A DNA stretch of 64,000 bases from Limosilactobacillus ingluviei DSM 15946 (GCF_001435775.1 NZ_AZFK01000028.1:1-64000); one strand, 5' to 3'. Counted from the stretch's first letter, positions 32,779-41,670 are shown. Notes: a model not told the origin generated them from the letters alone. Numbers and translations: made by a program.

Positions 32779-33726
32779 ATGCGAATTGCAGTTGCCGGCG
32801 TGGGCGGGATGGGCACCCGCTTTGCGCTGAAGTTAGCTCAGGCAGGCAATGACGTCACGTTGGTAGAAACGTGGTCCGTGCGGCTGAAGGCCCTGAAAAC
32901 CCAGGGGTTGCAAGCTAAGCTGGACGGGCAAGAAGTAACCATGCAGTTGCCGGCCTATGCCCCTGATGAAGTCCCAGCGACCCCAGGCTTTGACCTGGTC
33001 TTGTTTTTGACCAAGAGTATGCAACTAGCTGCCTTGGCCAGGACCCTACAACCCCTGTATGGTCCACAAACCTACGTCTTATGCCTGATGAACGGGATTG
33101 GCCACGAGCAAACCCTGGGTAAGTACGTTCCCCAAGAACGCTTACTGTTAGGCAATACGATGTGGACAGCTCAAATGGCGCGGCCCGACCACGTCTTATT
33201 GCAAGATGATGGGTCGTGTGAACTGGGCAGTCTGACGGCGGACCCTACTCAGGCCCAGATGGCCCAAACGGTCGTGGACGTGTTCACCCAAGCCGGCTTA
33301 AAGCCCCGCTTGCTTGATGACCCTCGCTATTCCGTCTTTCGCAAGGGATGTGTCAATGGGACCCTCAATACCTTGTGCACCCTCTTAGAATGTAATGTGG
33401 CGGAGTTTGGGCAAACCACCCCGGCCCATGCCTTGGTGGAAGCAATTGTCAAAGAGTTTGCGGCTGTCGGAGCCAAGCAAGGCTTACACTTGGATGTCGC
33501 AGAGGCGGTCGCACACGTGGAATCATGCTACACTGTGATTGGTGAGCATTATCCCTCGATGTATCAGGACCTGGTGGTCAACAACCGGCCAACGGAAATT
33601 GACTACATTAACGGCTACGTAGCCCGACACGGGCAGGCAGCGGGCGTGGCGACCCCGTATTGTCAGTTGTTAACGGCGCAAGTGCACGTTAAAGAGCAGT
33701 TGCGTCACGCCCACAATGATCAATAA
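32779..33726 (+). CDS. PanE/ApbA-family 2-ketoacid reductase
   Basis: This 315-residue NADP-dependent reductase has the N-terminal nucleotide motif GVGGMGTRFA. The catalytic Lys is K189 in VFRKGCVNGTLN, and S260 and E273 lie in HYPSMYQDL and RPTEIDYINGY. The family includes ketopantoate reductase and the lactococcal D-2-hydroxyacid dehydrogenase that reduces branched-chain 2-ketoacids. The Ile T-box upstream favours the second role. It starts 9 bp behind the hydratase gene. Confidence 0.88.
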   Translation: MRIAVAGVGGMGTRFALKLAQAGNDVTLVETWSVRLKALKTQGLQAKLDGQEVTMQLPAYAPDEVPATPGFDLVLFLTKSMQLAALARTLQPLYGPQTYVLCLMNGIGHEQTLGKYVPQERLLLGNTMWTAQMARPDHVLLQDDGSCELGSLTADPTQAQMAQTVVDVFTQAGLKPRLLDDPRYSVFRKGCVNGTLNTLCTLLECNVAEFGQTTPAHALVEAIVKEFAAVGAKQGLHLDVAEAVAHVESCYTVIGEHYPSMYQDLVVNNRPTEIDYINGYVARHGQAAGVATPYCQLLTAQVHVKEQLRHAHNDQ

Positions 33727-33841
33727 GCGAGCGACTTTGGCTGCCGGCGACCAACCTAAGGCGGCCAAGTAAGGGGCAGACCATTTGATGTACCAACCAT
33801 CGGTACTTGCCCTAACTTTTTTCCAAATTCGAGCTATTAAG

Positions 33842-33878
33842 AAAAGGAGCGCAGTCCTGCGGGGCGGCGCTCCTTTTG
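33842..33878. terminator. bidirectional terminator
   Basis: AAAAGGAGCGC and GCGCTCCTTTT form a stem between convergent genes, with T-runs both ways. Confidence 0.85.
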
Positions 33879-33887
33879 TCAGTGAGG

Positions 33888-34991
33888 TTATTTTTCTTGG
33901 TAGGCGCGACTGTAAGCGTCGGTAGCGCGCATCGCGTCCGCAACATCGGCAGGCGTAACTTTAAATGGCATCCGGTCCATCGTATCGCCAGTGGCACAAG
34001 CCAATTCCCCGACTTTTAGCAAATTGGCTTCACTCGGGTCATCGATCCCGACGGCTTTAAAAGTGGTGGGCAGCCCGAGCGCCAACATTAACTTGAGGTA
34101 CTTTTCAAAGCGGGTTTGGTCCGCTCCTTCCAACATTAATTGGGTCAGGGTCCCGAAGGCCACCTTTTCGCCGTGGGTCATTTCGTGGATCCGCCCAGTC
34201 AACGCGCTTAGGCCATTGTGGATGGCATGGGCGGCCGATAAACCGCCACTTTCGAAGCCGACGCCGCTCATCAAGGTGTTGGCTTCGACGATCTTTTCCA
34301 CGGCCTGACTGATGGTCTGGTTGGCGACCGCACTCAGGGCCATTTCACCGTAGGCAAAGAGGGTTGCTTCACACCGTTCAGCGATGGCAAGGCCGACTTG
34401 GGTTTGTTGGGCATCAAGCATCGTTTTGCCCGCTGCTTGGTGCACCGCTTGGGCTTCCATATTGGTCGCCAAGGCATCGGCAATTCCGGACGCGAAGTAG
34501 CGGGCGGGAGCCTGGGCGATGACCTTGGTGTCGACTAAGACCAGGTCTGGGTTATGGCTGTAGAAGCGGTAGTTGGCAAAGGAGCCATCCTCGTGATAGA
34601 TCACGGAAAGCCGTGAACATGGGGCATCGGTGGAGGCTAAGGTTGGCAGGATCGCCACCTTGCAGCCGAGGTTGTCGGCGATCGCCTTAGCGCTGTCAAG
34701 GGTCTTTCCGCCGCCCAGACCGACAATTACGTTGGCTTTAAATTTTTGTCCGATGGCCGTAATTCGGTTGATTTCGGCCTCTGAGGCTTCCCCTTGGAAT
34801 TCAACTTCTTGGAGGGTAAAGCCCTGGCCCTTTAAATAAGTGAAGAATTGAGCACCTAACAAGTCAAAGACGGTCTGCCCACCCATTACCAAGAGGCGGT
34901 CACCGAGTTGGTGTAGGTACGGTGCGCTTTGAAAGAGCACGTCGCTACCTTGCACATAGGTCGCCGGACTGGCGAAAACAGTTGTTGCCAT
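33888..34991 (-). CDS. gldA: glycerol dehydrogenase
   Basis: This 367-residue NAD-dependent iron/zinc alcohol dehydrogenase oxidises glycerol to dihydroxyacetone. It has the NAD motif GLGGGKTLDSAKA and metal ligands D172 (SGIADALAT), H255 (SAAHAIHNGL) and H273 (HEMTHGEKVAFG). The length and motifs match GldA. It has its own promoter and no dihydroxyacetone kinase next to it. Confidence 0.95.
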   Translation of the reverse strand: MATTVFASPATYVQGSDVLFQSAPYLHQLGDRLLVMGGQTVFDLLGAQFFTYLKGQGFTLQEVEFQGEASEAEINRITAIGQKFKANVIVGLGGGKTLDSAKAIADNLGCKVAILPTLASTDAPCSRLSVIYHEDGSFANYRFYSHNPDLVLVDTKVIAQAPARYFASGIADALATNMEAQAVHQAAGKTMLDAQQTQVGLAIAERCEATLFAYGEMALSAVANQTISQAVEKIVEANTLMSGVGFESGGLSAAHAIHNGLSALTGRIHEMTHGEKVAFGTLTQLMLEGADQTRFEKYLKLMLALGLPTTFKAVGIDDPSEANLLKVGELACATGDTMDRMPFKVTPADVADAMRATDAYSRAYQEK

Positions 34992-35046
34992 GAAAAATTC
35001 CTCCTTAAATTAGCTGGCTGATTTACGCAACGGTAACATGAACTTT

Positions 35047-35075
35047 ATTATACACTTATGTGAATTATTGCACAA
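35047..35075 (-). promoter_or_regulatory. promoter of gldA
   Basis: On the minus strand, TTGTGC (35070-35075) and TATAAT (35047-35052) are 17 bp apart. Confidence 0.65.
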
Positions 35076-35087
35076 TATCAATTAAGA

Positions 35088-35107
35088 TAAAGGCGCCACA
35101 GGGGCGC
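35088..35107 (-). terminator. terminator after the LacI-family gene
   Basis: GCGCC-CCTGT-GGCGC on the minus strand is followed by CTTTAT. The T-run is weak. Confidence 0.5.
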
Positions 35108-35113
35108 ACCAAA

Positions 35114-36064
35114 TTAGCGTTCCGATGGTAACAAAAATTGGGCTGGAATACATAGCCGAGGCTGGGGGCTGCGTGGTTCGGTTGCCAACCGGAAGGCCTG
35201 CTGCCCGATCTCGGTTAGGTGATTGTCAATCGTGGGCAAATTCAGCAGGCGGCCAGCGAGCTGATTTTCTTGTCCGATCAACTGGGGAGCGGGCTGGTGG
35301 GCCGCCGCAAAGGCCGCTTGCAAACCGGCCGCGGGCGCATCGCCATTGGTGAAGAGCGCTTGGGGCCAGTTGCCTTGTGCCAACAAGCGGGTCCCGATTT
35401 GGTAGCCATCTTGGTAGGTTAACACATCGGTCACCACCAGGGGCGCTTTGGTGGTGGGCCAAAGCGTTCGATAGGCGGCCAGCGCAGCCGCAGTGGTCGC
35501 AGACTGGTCAGCGGGGCGGGCAAACAAAAAACCAATTTGGTGGATCCCGCCTTGCTTTAACCATTGCAGGGCGGCTAAGTACCCCGCTTGGCGATCCGGG
35601 TAAACCGCGGCCAAAGGTAAGTCACCCGGGTCTTCACAAACCACCACTGGTCCCCAGCTTTGGCGCTCGGTCAGATATTGTAAACTTGCTTCGTGGGAAG
35701 CGAAGATCAGGCCATCAAATAACTTGCGTTTGAGTTGGGTCAGATATTTGGTTTCAACAGCGACATCGTAACGTGAGGGCAAGAGACTGATTTGGTAGGC
35801 CGAAGAAAAAGCCGCCGTTAAAATTCCATGGACTAACTGATTGAAATAGGGATGGTTCATGTGGGGCAAAACAACCCCGATCGTAAAAGTCTTGCCCTGA
35901 CTGAGGTCTTGGGCGACCCCGTTTGGGACGTAATTTAGGTCTGCAATGGCGGCTTCAATTTTGGCTTGGGCGGTCTCAGACACGTAACCGTGGTGATTTA
36001 AAGCGCGCGAAACGTTGGCGACCGAGTAGCCACTGCGCTGAGCCACGTCTTTGATGTTAGCCAT
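35114..36064 (-). CDS. LacI-family transcriptional regulator
   Basis: This 316-residue regulator starts with the LacI helix-turn-helix and hinge (IKDVAQRSGYSVANVSRALN to about residue 60). A periplasmic-binding-like effector domain (about 60-310) follows. The effector is probably a sugar or sugar phosphate; it cannot be named. Its start overlaps the stop of the HAD gene by one base (TAATG), so the two are co-translated. A palindrome at 36967-36982 in front of that gene is a candidate operator. Confidence 0.9.
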   Translation of the reverse strand: MANIKDVAQRSGYSVANVSRALNHHGYVSETAQAKIEAAIADLNYVPNGVAQDLSQGKTFTIGVVLPHMNHPYFNQLVHGILTAAFSSAYQISLLPSRYDVAVETKYLTQLKRKLFDGLIFASHEASLQYLTERQSWGPVVVCEDPGDLPLAAVYPDRQAGYLAALQWLKQGGIHQIGFLFARPADQSATTAAALAAYRTLWPTTKAPLVVTDVLTYQDGYQIGTRLLAQGNWPQALFTNGDAPAAGLQAAFAAAHQPAPQLIGQENQLAGRLLNLPTIDNHLTEIGQQAFRLATEPRSPQPRLCIPAQFLLPSER

Positions 36065-36894
36065 TAACTCACTTCCTTTAAAGCTGGGTGGGTAAACAGG
36101 GCATGGGCTACACCGTCGTCGTCATTTGACTTGGTAACGAAGGCGGCTTGAGCTTGGACGACGGGAGTGGCGTTTTCCATCACGATTGGCAGACCAACAC
36201 TCTCTAACATTGGCAGGTCATTTTGTCCGTCGCCAAAGGCCGCGGCAGCGCTAGCACTGAGCTTTTTTTGCCGTAAGATGAATTGGACCCCGTGGGCTTT
36301 CTGGGCGTTACGATGCGTGATTTCAATAAAATCATAACCATAGGCGTGCCCCGATTGTTGGACGGCGATGTCCGGTAAATTTAAGCCGGCCAACAAGGAT
36401 TGGAGGGGTGCCACCAACATTGCATCTGGGATGGTCAGCATGATTTTTAAGGGCTTAAAACTTGGCTCCGCGCAGGCCGCCGCGGGTGATTTTAGCCGGG
36501 GTACTAAACCATTGCGGGCCTGTTCCTGGCGGACAATGTCATTATAGTGCGGCACATACCAGTTGAATTGATCGTAGTAGCTCAGACTGACTTGCGGAAA
36601 GTACATCATCACTGCGGCCATGATTACTCGCGCACTGAGCTGGCTGAGGGCCATTTTTTCCAGCACGCGGTAGCCCTTTTTGGTCGCGATAAAGACCAGC
36701 CCGCCATTAAAGGCGACTTGGGGGCCAGTTAGGTTCAGTGAACGCACGGTACTAAGCATTTCTTGCGGTGCTCGCGCTGAAACCAAGGAAATATCGCATG
36801 AAGTTTTTTGGATGGCGGCTTGGTTAGCGGGGCTGACGTGGCCACGGGAGTTTAATAACGTCCCGTCGAGATCAAAAAAGAGCTGTTTAATCAT
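36064..36894 (-). CDS. Cof-type HAD phosphatase
   Basis: This 276-residue HAD-IIB hydrolase has motif I FFDLDGTLL, motif II SLVSARAPQ, a cap domain (about 85-190) and motif IV AFGDGQNDLPML with the usual late ESVGLPIVMENA. Such enzymes dephosphorylate sugar phosphates or related metabolites. It is translationally coupled to the LacI regulator. A similar HAD gene lies directly upstream on the same strand; the two share layout and sequence and look like a tandem duplication. Confidence 0.9.
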   Translation of the reverse strand: MIKQLFFDLDGTLLNSRGHVSPANQAAIQKTSCDISLVSARAPQEMLSTVRSLNLTGPQVAFNGGLVFIATKKGYRVLEKMALSQLSARVIMAAVMMYFPQVSLSYYDQFNWYVPHYNDIVRQEQARNGLVPRLKSPAAACAEPSFKPLKIMLTIPDAMLVAPLQSLLAGLNLPDIAVQQSGHAYGYDFIEITHRNAQKAHGVQFILRQKKLSASAAAAFGDGQNDLPMLESVGLPIVMENATPVVQAQAAFVTKSNDDDGVAHALFTHPALKEVS

Positions 36895-36966
36895 GAAAAA
36901 TCCCTCCTCTTAGGCCGTGAGTTTAATTTGGATCAAGGTTGCCTTGATCATGTCTCTAGCCTACGG

Positions 36967-36982
36967 TGTGGAACGCGTTACA
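36967..36982 (-). promoter_or_regulatory. candidate LacI-family operator
   Basis: TGTGGAACGCGTTACA is a near-perfect palindrome centred on CGCG, the form bound by LacI-family repressors. It lies about 75 bp before the HAD-lacI operon, next to a TTGACC -35-like hexamer on the minus strand (36983-36988). A further palindrome (GATCAAGG-TTG-CCTTGATC, 36931-36949) lies closer to the gene. Confidence 0.4.
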
Positions 36983-36998
36983 GGTCAAGCTTTTTTGA

Positions 36999-37826
36999 TC
37001 AATTCTTTTGAAAGGCCGGGTGAGTCAAGACCGCGTGGGCCCAACCGTCGGCCGTATTCGGCTTGGTGACGTACTTTGCGGCGGCTTGGACTTTGGCGCT
37101 GGCATTGCCCATTGCAATTGGCAACCCGACGGCCGCTAACATAGGCAGGTCATTTTCACCGTCCCCGAAAGCCGCCGTCTCCGTACGCTGCAGCCCTGCC
37201 TCCGCCATGATCGTTTGGACCCCGTGAGCCTTGTTGGCCTGGCGACTGGTGATGTCAATAAAGCTGACGCCCTGTTCGCTGGCGGGGATTTGTAAGCTGA
37301 CGTCGGTCAAACCAAGCCCTGCGATCAATTTTACGACGGGGGCCGGCTTTTGCGGCGCTTCCATGATCAGGGTGACTTTGATTAAGTTAAAGTCGGCTTG
37401 GCTCAGCAATGGTTCGACCGGGGTGATGGTCGGGGCCGCCGCGGAGCGGGCGGCTTGGCGGGCTACCCCGCGGTCGGCCTGGGGCGCATACCAGCGGAAG
37501 GGATCGTAAAGGTTGATGCTGACGGCCGGAAAGTGACGTTGCACCGCCTGAATGATTTGCAGGGCACTATTGGCAGCTAAAGGGATGGTGTGCAGGGGGT
37601 GAATTTGGTGGTGGTGTAACTGGTAGATCAGCGCCCCGTTAAAGCCAATCTGGGGACCAGTGAGGTGCAGTTGGGTGGCGAAGGGGGCCATGTCAACGGC
37701 CGAGCGCGCCGAAACCAGGGTGACGGGCAGGTCGACTTGGTGAATGGCGTGGCGAGTGGCGGCGGAGATTTGTCCCGCAGGATTTAACAAGGTACCGTCC
37801 ATGTCGGTAAAAATGTGTTTGATCAT
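36999..37826 (-). CDS. Cof-type HAD phosphatase, paralogue of the next gene
   Basis: This 275-residue HAD-IIB hydrolase has motif I FTDMDGTLL, motif II TLVSARSAVD, a cap domain and motif IV AFGDGENDLPMLAAVGLPIAMGNA. It shares the framework LTGPQ(I/V)(G/A)FNG and IEITHRNAQKAHG/IDITSRQANKAHG with the downstream HAD protein. The gap to the next gene is 104 bp and contains a promoter-like region, so transcription may be partly separate. The substrate is unknown. Confidence 0.9.
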   Translation of the reverse strand: MIKHIFTDMDGTLLNPAGQISAATRHAIHQVDLPVTLVSARSAVDMAPFATQLHLTGPQIGFNGALIYQLHHHQIHPLHTIPLAANSALQIIQAVQRHFPAVSINLYDPFRWYAPQADRGVARQAARSAAAPTITPVEPLLSQADFNLIKVTLIMEAPQKPAPVVKLIAGLGLTDVSLQIPASEQGVSFIDITSRQANKAHGVQTIMAEAGLQRTETAAFGDGENDLPMLAAVGLPIAMGNASAKVQAAAKYVTKPNTADGWAHAVLTHPAFQKN

Positions 37827-37856
37827 CAGGAGTTCCTTTCCATTTTTTTAAGACTT

Positions 37857-37862
37857 ATTATA
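37857..37862 (-). promoter_or_regulatory. -10 element of the upstream HAD gene
   Basis: TATAAT on the minus strand lies about 30 bp before the start. The region 17 bp upstream is covered by a cre-like site rather than a good -35. Confidence 0.5.
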
Positions 37863-37870
37863 CACTTTGT

Positions 37871-37885
37871 ATGAAAACGTTCTCT
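37871..37885. promoter_or_regulatory. cre-like site upstream of the HAD gene
   Basis: ATGAAAACGTTCTCT matches WTGNAANCGNWWNCW with one mismatch and overlaps the -35 position. CcpA or the nearby LacI-family protein could bind it. Confidence 0.45.
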
Positions 37886-38034
37886 ATGCTGCATCAGGAT
37901 AAAAAGAATTTTAAGATATTCCAAGAATGGGTAACTGCTTGGTCCGGAAATAGCGGGAAAGGCCAGTGTAATTAGATTAGATGCGTTATAATGTAGATAA
38001 AGAACAACTGGAATTTAAAAAGGGGGGCGCCATC

Positions 38035-39843
38035 ATGGGTCACAAGCAAAAATTGATGTTACTAGGCGGGGTAGCCGTGGTAGCGGCGGTTTGCCAATGG
38101 GGCTTTGGCCACCCGGGCGGGGCCCAATTGATTAATACCGTCGCCGGCGGGGTCATCGCCCTGTCAATGCTGGTTGAAATGATCAAGAAGTTGCGGACCG
38201 GGGACTACGGGGTCGACCTCTTAGCGGTAACGGCCATCGTGGCGACCCTGGCCGTGGGAGAATATTGGGCGGCAATGGTGATTTTACTGATGTTGATCGG
38301 GGGTGACACCCTGGAAGACTACGCCAATGCCAAGGCCCACAGTGAGTTAAAGACCTTGCTGGATAACAGTCCCCGGACGGGGCACGTGAAGGTTGACGGG
38401 CAGTTGGTGGATCGGCCGGTTGAGGCGTTAACCGTTGGCCAAGAAGTGGTCGTACGGCCGGGCGAGCTGGTCCCAGTCGACGGGACGGTCCTGGAGGGGG
38501 AAAGTACGGTTAATGAATCTTCGTTAACCGGGGAATCCAAGCCCTTGGACAAGGAAGTCGGCGACCAACTGTTGTCTGGTTCGGTCAACGGTGATGCGAC
38601 GCTGACGATGCGCGTTGAGCGGACGGCGCAGGACAGTCAGTACCAGCAACTGGTGGAATTAATCAAGCAAGCCGACCAAACCCCGGCGGACTTTGTTCGG
38701 TTAGCCGACCGGTACGCCTTGCCGTTTACGTTGGTTTCCTACTTGATTGCCGGAATTGCCTGGTGGGTTGCCCAGGATCCGGTCCGTTTTGCCCAAGTCC
38801 TGGTGGTAGCGTCGCCGTGTCCGTTGATTTTAGCGGCGCCGGTCGCCTTTGTTTCGGGGATGAGCCGGGCTTCGCACGCGGGGATTGTGGTCAAAACCGG
38901 GGCCGTGATTGAAAAATTAGCGACGGCGAAGACGGCCGCCTTTGATAAGACGGGGACCCTGACGAAGGGGAATCTAGCGGTCAGTCAGGTGGTGCCGGCG
39001 GCTGGCCAAAAGGCAAGCGAGTTGCTGCAGTTGGTAGCCAGTGCGGAACAGACCTCCGGGCACGTCTTGGCCCAATCGATTGTAACCAAGGCTAAGGAAG
39101 CAGGGTTGCAGTTAGTCGAACCAACGGCGATGAGTGAAGTGACGGCCAAGGGGATTGTGGCCACCATTGCGGGCCGGGAAGTAAAGGTGGGCAAGCTGGC
39201 GTTTGTGACCACTGATCCGGCTGTTCAAGAGGTCGCAACCACCGCGGTTTACGTCGCGGTCGACGGTCAGTACTGGGGCCGGATCGAATTAGCCGACCAG
39301 CTGCGGCCTGAAGCTTCCATCACCTTGCAACGCCTGCAAGCCGCTGGGGTCGCTCATTTAATGATGGTCACGGGAGATCGCCAAGCGATTGCTGAGCGGA
39401 TTGCCAGTGAAGTGGGAATTACCGAGGTCTACGGCGATTTACTGCCTAAGGACAAGGTCGCCCATTTAAATGACTTGCCCCAGGATCACCGGCCCAGCAT
39501 CATGGTCGGGGACGGGGTGAATGATGCGCCGGTCTTAAAAGTAGCGGATGTGGGGATCGCAATGGGGGCGCACGGTTCAACGGCAGCCAGTGAATCGGCC
39601 GACGTGGTGATTCTGACCGATAATTTGCAAAAGGTCGCCGAAGCCGTGTCAATCGCTGAAGATACCTTAAAGATTGCCAAGCAGGCGGTTTGGATTGGGA
39701 TCGCGGTTTGTACCGGGTTAATGCTGATCTGTTCGACGGGCTGGGTGCCAACGATCGTCGGGGCAATGCTGCAAGAAGTGGTGGATACTGTCTGCATCCT
39801 GTGGGGCTTAAAGGCTAAGCGCGCGGGAATGCTGTTGGAATAG
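38035..39843 (+). CDS. P1B-type heavy-metal ATPase with SPC motif
   Basis: This protein of about 602 residues pumps transition metals out of the cell. It has the actuator motif SSLTGES, the membrane metal motif SPCPLILAAPV, the phosphorylation motif DKTGTLT and the hinge VGDGVNDAP. It lacks an N-terminal metal-binding domain. The SPC motif, rather than CPC, points to the P1B-4 group (Co, Fe or Zn efflux, such as PfeT). The usual His-Pro in the nucleotide domain is GHVLA here. The ATG at 38035 is behind AAAGGGGGG; the open frame from 37981 covers the promoter. Confidence 0.88.
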   Translation: MGHKQKLMLLGGVAVVAAVCQWGFGHPGGAQLINTVAGGVIALSMLVEMIKKLRTGDYGVDLLAVTAIVATLAVGEYWAAMVILLMLIGGDTLEDYANAKAHSELKTLLDNSPRTGHVKVDGQLVDRPVEALTVGQEVVVRPGELVPVDGTVLEGESTVNESSLTGESKPLDKEVGDQLLSGSVNGDATLTMRVERTAQDSQYQQLVELIKQADQTPADFVRLADRYALPFTLVSYLIAGIAWWVAQDPVRFAQVLVVASPCPLILAAPVAFVSGMSRASHAGIVVKTGAVIEKLATAKTAAFDKTGTLTKGNLAVSQVVPAAGQKASELLQLVASAEQTSGHVLAQSIVTKAKEAGLQLVEPTAMSEVTAKGIVATIAGREVKVGKLAFVTTDPAVQEVATTAVYVAVDGQYWGRIELADQLRPEASITLQRLQAAGVAHLMMVTGDRQAIAERIASEVGITEVYGDLLPKDKVAHLNDLPQDHRPSIMVGDGVNDAPVLKVADVGIAMGAHGSTAASESADVVILTDNLQKVAEAVSIAEDTLKIAKQAVWIGIAVCTGLMLICSTGWVPTIVGAMLQEVVDTVCILWGLKAKRAGMLLE

Positions 39844-39850
39844 GCAAAAG

Positions 39851-39878
39851 GAAGCGGGGCACCCCCCGCTTTTTTCTT
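39851..39878 (+). terminator. terminator after the metal ATPase gene
   Basis: AAGCGGGG and CCCCGCTT form a stem with a TTTTTT run. Confidence 0.85.
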
Positions 39879-40117
39879 TTGGGGATGACCGCCCAGCGGA
39901 CGATTGGCAAAAATAAGAAAAAGGCGTGAATTTCTCAGAAATCGCCGTGAAAATGAGGGTTTTCTCACCACTTTAGAAAATCTTAAAAACTTAGCATGAA
40001 CCCTATTGCTAATGCGGTCAGGGGCTGTTCGAGAAAGGACCGTTGATTTGCTTGGTTTCAGAAATCCTGTTACGGTATTATTAACAATTACGATAATAAA
40101 CGAACGTAAAGGAGTAG

Positions 40118-41434
40118 ATGCGTATCGATGCAGCGGTGAGAAAGCTGAAAAATTTTAAGTTGGCCCCCTTTCTGAAGGTCCATGCCCTGATCTACTGGGC
40201 GGTGGTCCTTGGGCAATTCACGTGTGGGTATACCCTGGGGATTGCGGGGACGGCCTTTGACCTGGCGCAAACTGAGTTGGGCTTTAGTTCAGCTTGGTTG
40301 GGCTTGCTGGGGGCCGGGGCCTTGATTGGGCTGGCCGGCAGTTTAGTTATGGGGAACTTGGCCGACCGCTTTGGCCGGAAGCAAATGTTGATGGGAAATA
40401 TGTACCTGTTCACCATTTTGGCACTCTTGCAGTTCTTCACGACGTCACCAATGCTGTTATTTTTACTGCGGATTGGGTTAGGTTTGATGATGGCAATCGA
40501 CTATACGGTCGGCAATGCCTTATTGATTGAGTGGTTACCTAAAGAGCACGGTACCCAAAAGCAAACCAACCTGTTGTTATATTGGGCGTATGGGTTTGCC
40601 CTTTCCTTTATCTTAGGGTCCGTGTTGGCGGACTGGCGCTTGTTGTTAGCCTCGTCCGCGGTCTTTAGTCTGATTACCGCCCTCTTTCGGACGGTCGTCA
40701 AAATCCCGGCCTCCCCGGCTTGGTTGGCCAGTCAGGGGAAGCCTAAGCGCGCCCAACGGGTGGTCCAAAAGCGGATGGGGAAAAAGTGGGGCTTGCCGAA
40801 GCAATGGTTCCACGTGAAACAAGCGGAAGCGGCTTCCTGGCGACTCCTCTTTTCCAAGCAGTACCGGCGGGGAACGCTGGTCGGTAGTGCCTTTTATGCC
40901 ACCCAAGCCTTTGCTTTCTTCGGGGTCAGCATCTTCTTGCCGGTCTTGTTAAAGAGTTTAGGGGTGGCCAATGCCTTCTTATCGGGAAGTTTGTACAACC
41001 TGGCTTTAATCGGCGGGACGGTCTTGGGGCTGGTGACCTTTAAACGGCTTGGTCGGCGGGTCTTTTTAATTACGACCTTTGGGGTATCGACGGTTTGCTT
41101 ATTCTTAATGACCTTTGGTCGGCAAATGAGCAACCCGTTGTTGTTGACCATTTTCATTATTTTTGCCGTGACCCTTTCGGCGTCCTTATTGTTGGATTAT
41201 ACCTATACAACTGAATTGTTTGACATTAAGGTCCGCGCAACCGGGGTGGGCTTTGTCATTACGATGAGCCGGTTTGGGGCGGCCGCTGGGACCTTTGTGT
41301 TGCCAGTAATTATTGAAGTGGCCGGCCCATACGTCACGATGTTGGTTTGTGGAGTCGTCTTATTGCTGGGGACGGTAATCTGTGCCTGGCTGGCGCCGGA
41401 AACTAACCCGAAATTAACTTCAGTTAAAGCCTGA
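40118..41434 (+). CDS. MFS transporter (sugar-porter/SV2-like)
   Basis: This 438-residue protein has twelve membrane helices and the MFS loop motif GNLADRFGRKQM after helix 2. A central cytoplasmic loop of about 60 residues is rich in Lys/Arg (PKRAQRVVQKRMGKKWG). Helix 1 (GQFTCGYTLGIAGTAF) and helix 11 (DIKVRATGVGFVITMSRFGAAAGTFVLPV) resemble the metabolite:H+ symporter and SV2-like branch. The substrate is unknown. AAAGGAG lies 3-4 bp before the chosen ATG, which is close. It is a single-gene unit. Confidence 0.85.
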   Translation: MRIDAAVRKLKNFKLAPFLKVHALIYWAVVLGQFTCGYTLGIAGTAFDLAQTELGFSSAWLGLLGAGALIGLAGSLVMGNLADRFGRKQMLMGNMYLFTILALLQFFTTSPMLLFLLRIGLGLMMAIDYTVGNALLIEWLPKEHGTQKQTNLLLYWAYGFALSFILGSVLADWRLLLASSAVFSLITALFRTVVKIPASPAWLASQGKPKRAQRVVQKRMGKKWGLPKQWFHVKQAEAASWRLLFSKQYRRGTLVGSAFYATQAFAFFGVSIFLPVLLKSLGVANAFLSGSLYNLALIGGTVLGLVTFKRLGRRVFLITTFGVSTVCLFLMTFGRQMSNPLLLTIFIIFAVTLSASLLLDYTYTTELFDIKVRATGVGFVITMSRFGAAAGTFVLPVIIEVAGPYVTMLVCGVVLLLGTVICAWLAPETNPKLTSVKA

Positions 41435-41441
41435 TTGACTT

Positions 41442-41483
41442 TAGCGATCCTTACCAGAATTAACTGGTGGGGGTCGCTTTTTT
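41442..41483 (+). terminator. terminator after the MFS gene
   Basis: AGCGATCC and GGGTCGCT with an inner ACCAG/CTGGT stem are followed by TTTTTT. Confidence 0.8.
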
Positions 41484-41539
41484 GGTGCCGTTTTCTTGGC
41501 GGCTGGACCAGGCTTGTGATCGTGATCGGCTGACCAGCT

Positions 41540-41611
41540 ATTGTTCGTTATTGTTGTTTGGTTGCCGAGGTAAAACCATTTAAATTCCCGTAATTATCGA
41601 ACGAACTTAAT
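41540..41611. promoter_or_regulatory. weak PurBox-like elements upstream of the pur promoter
   Basis: AATAACGAACAAT on the minus strand (about 41540-41552) fits AWWWCCGAACWWT with one mismatch. A second CGAACGAAC stretch (41598-41606) on the plus strand fits less well. They lie 30-100 bp before the -35. Confidence 0.35.
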
Positions 41612-41641
41612 TATTTTAAGTTTTAAAATCCGGGTTTTTAA

Positions 41642-41670
41642 TTGACCCGCTAGCTAGATTCTGCTATTCT
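41642..41670 (+). promoter_or_regulatory. promoter of the purine operon
   Basis: TTGACC (41642-41647) and TATTCT (41665-41670) are 17 bp apart. Transcription would start near 41677. Confidence 0.75.
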
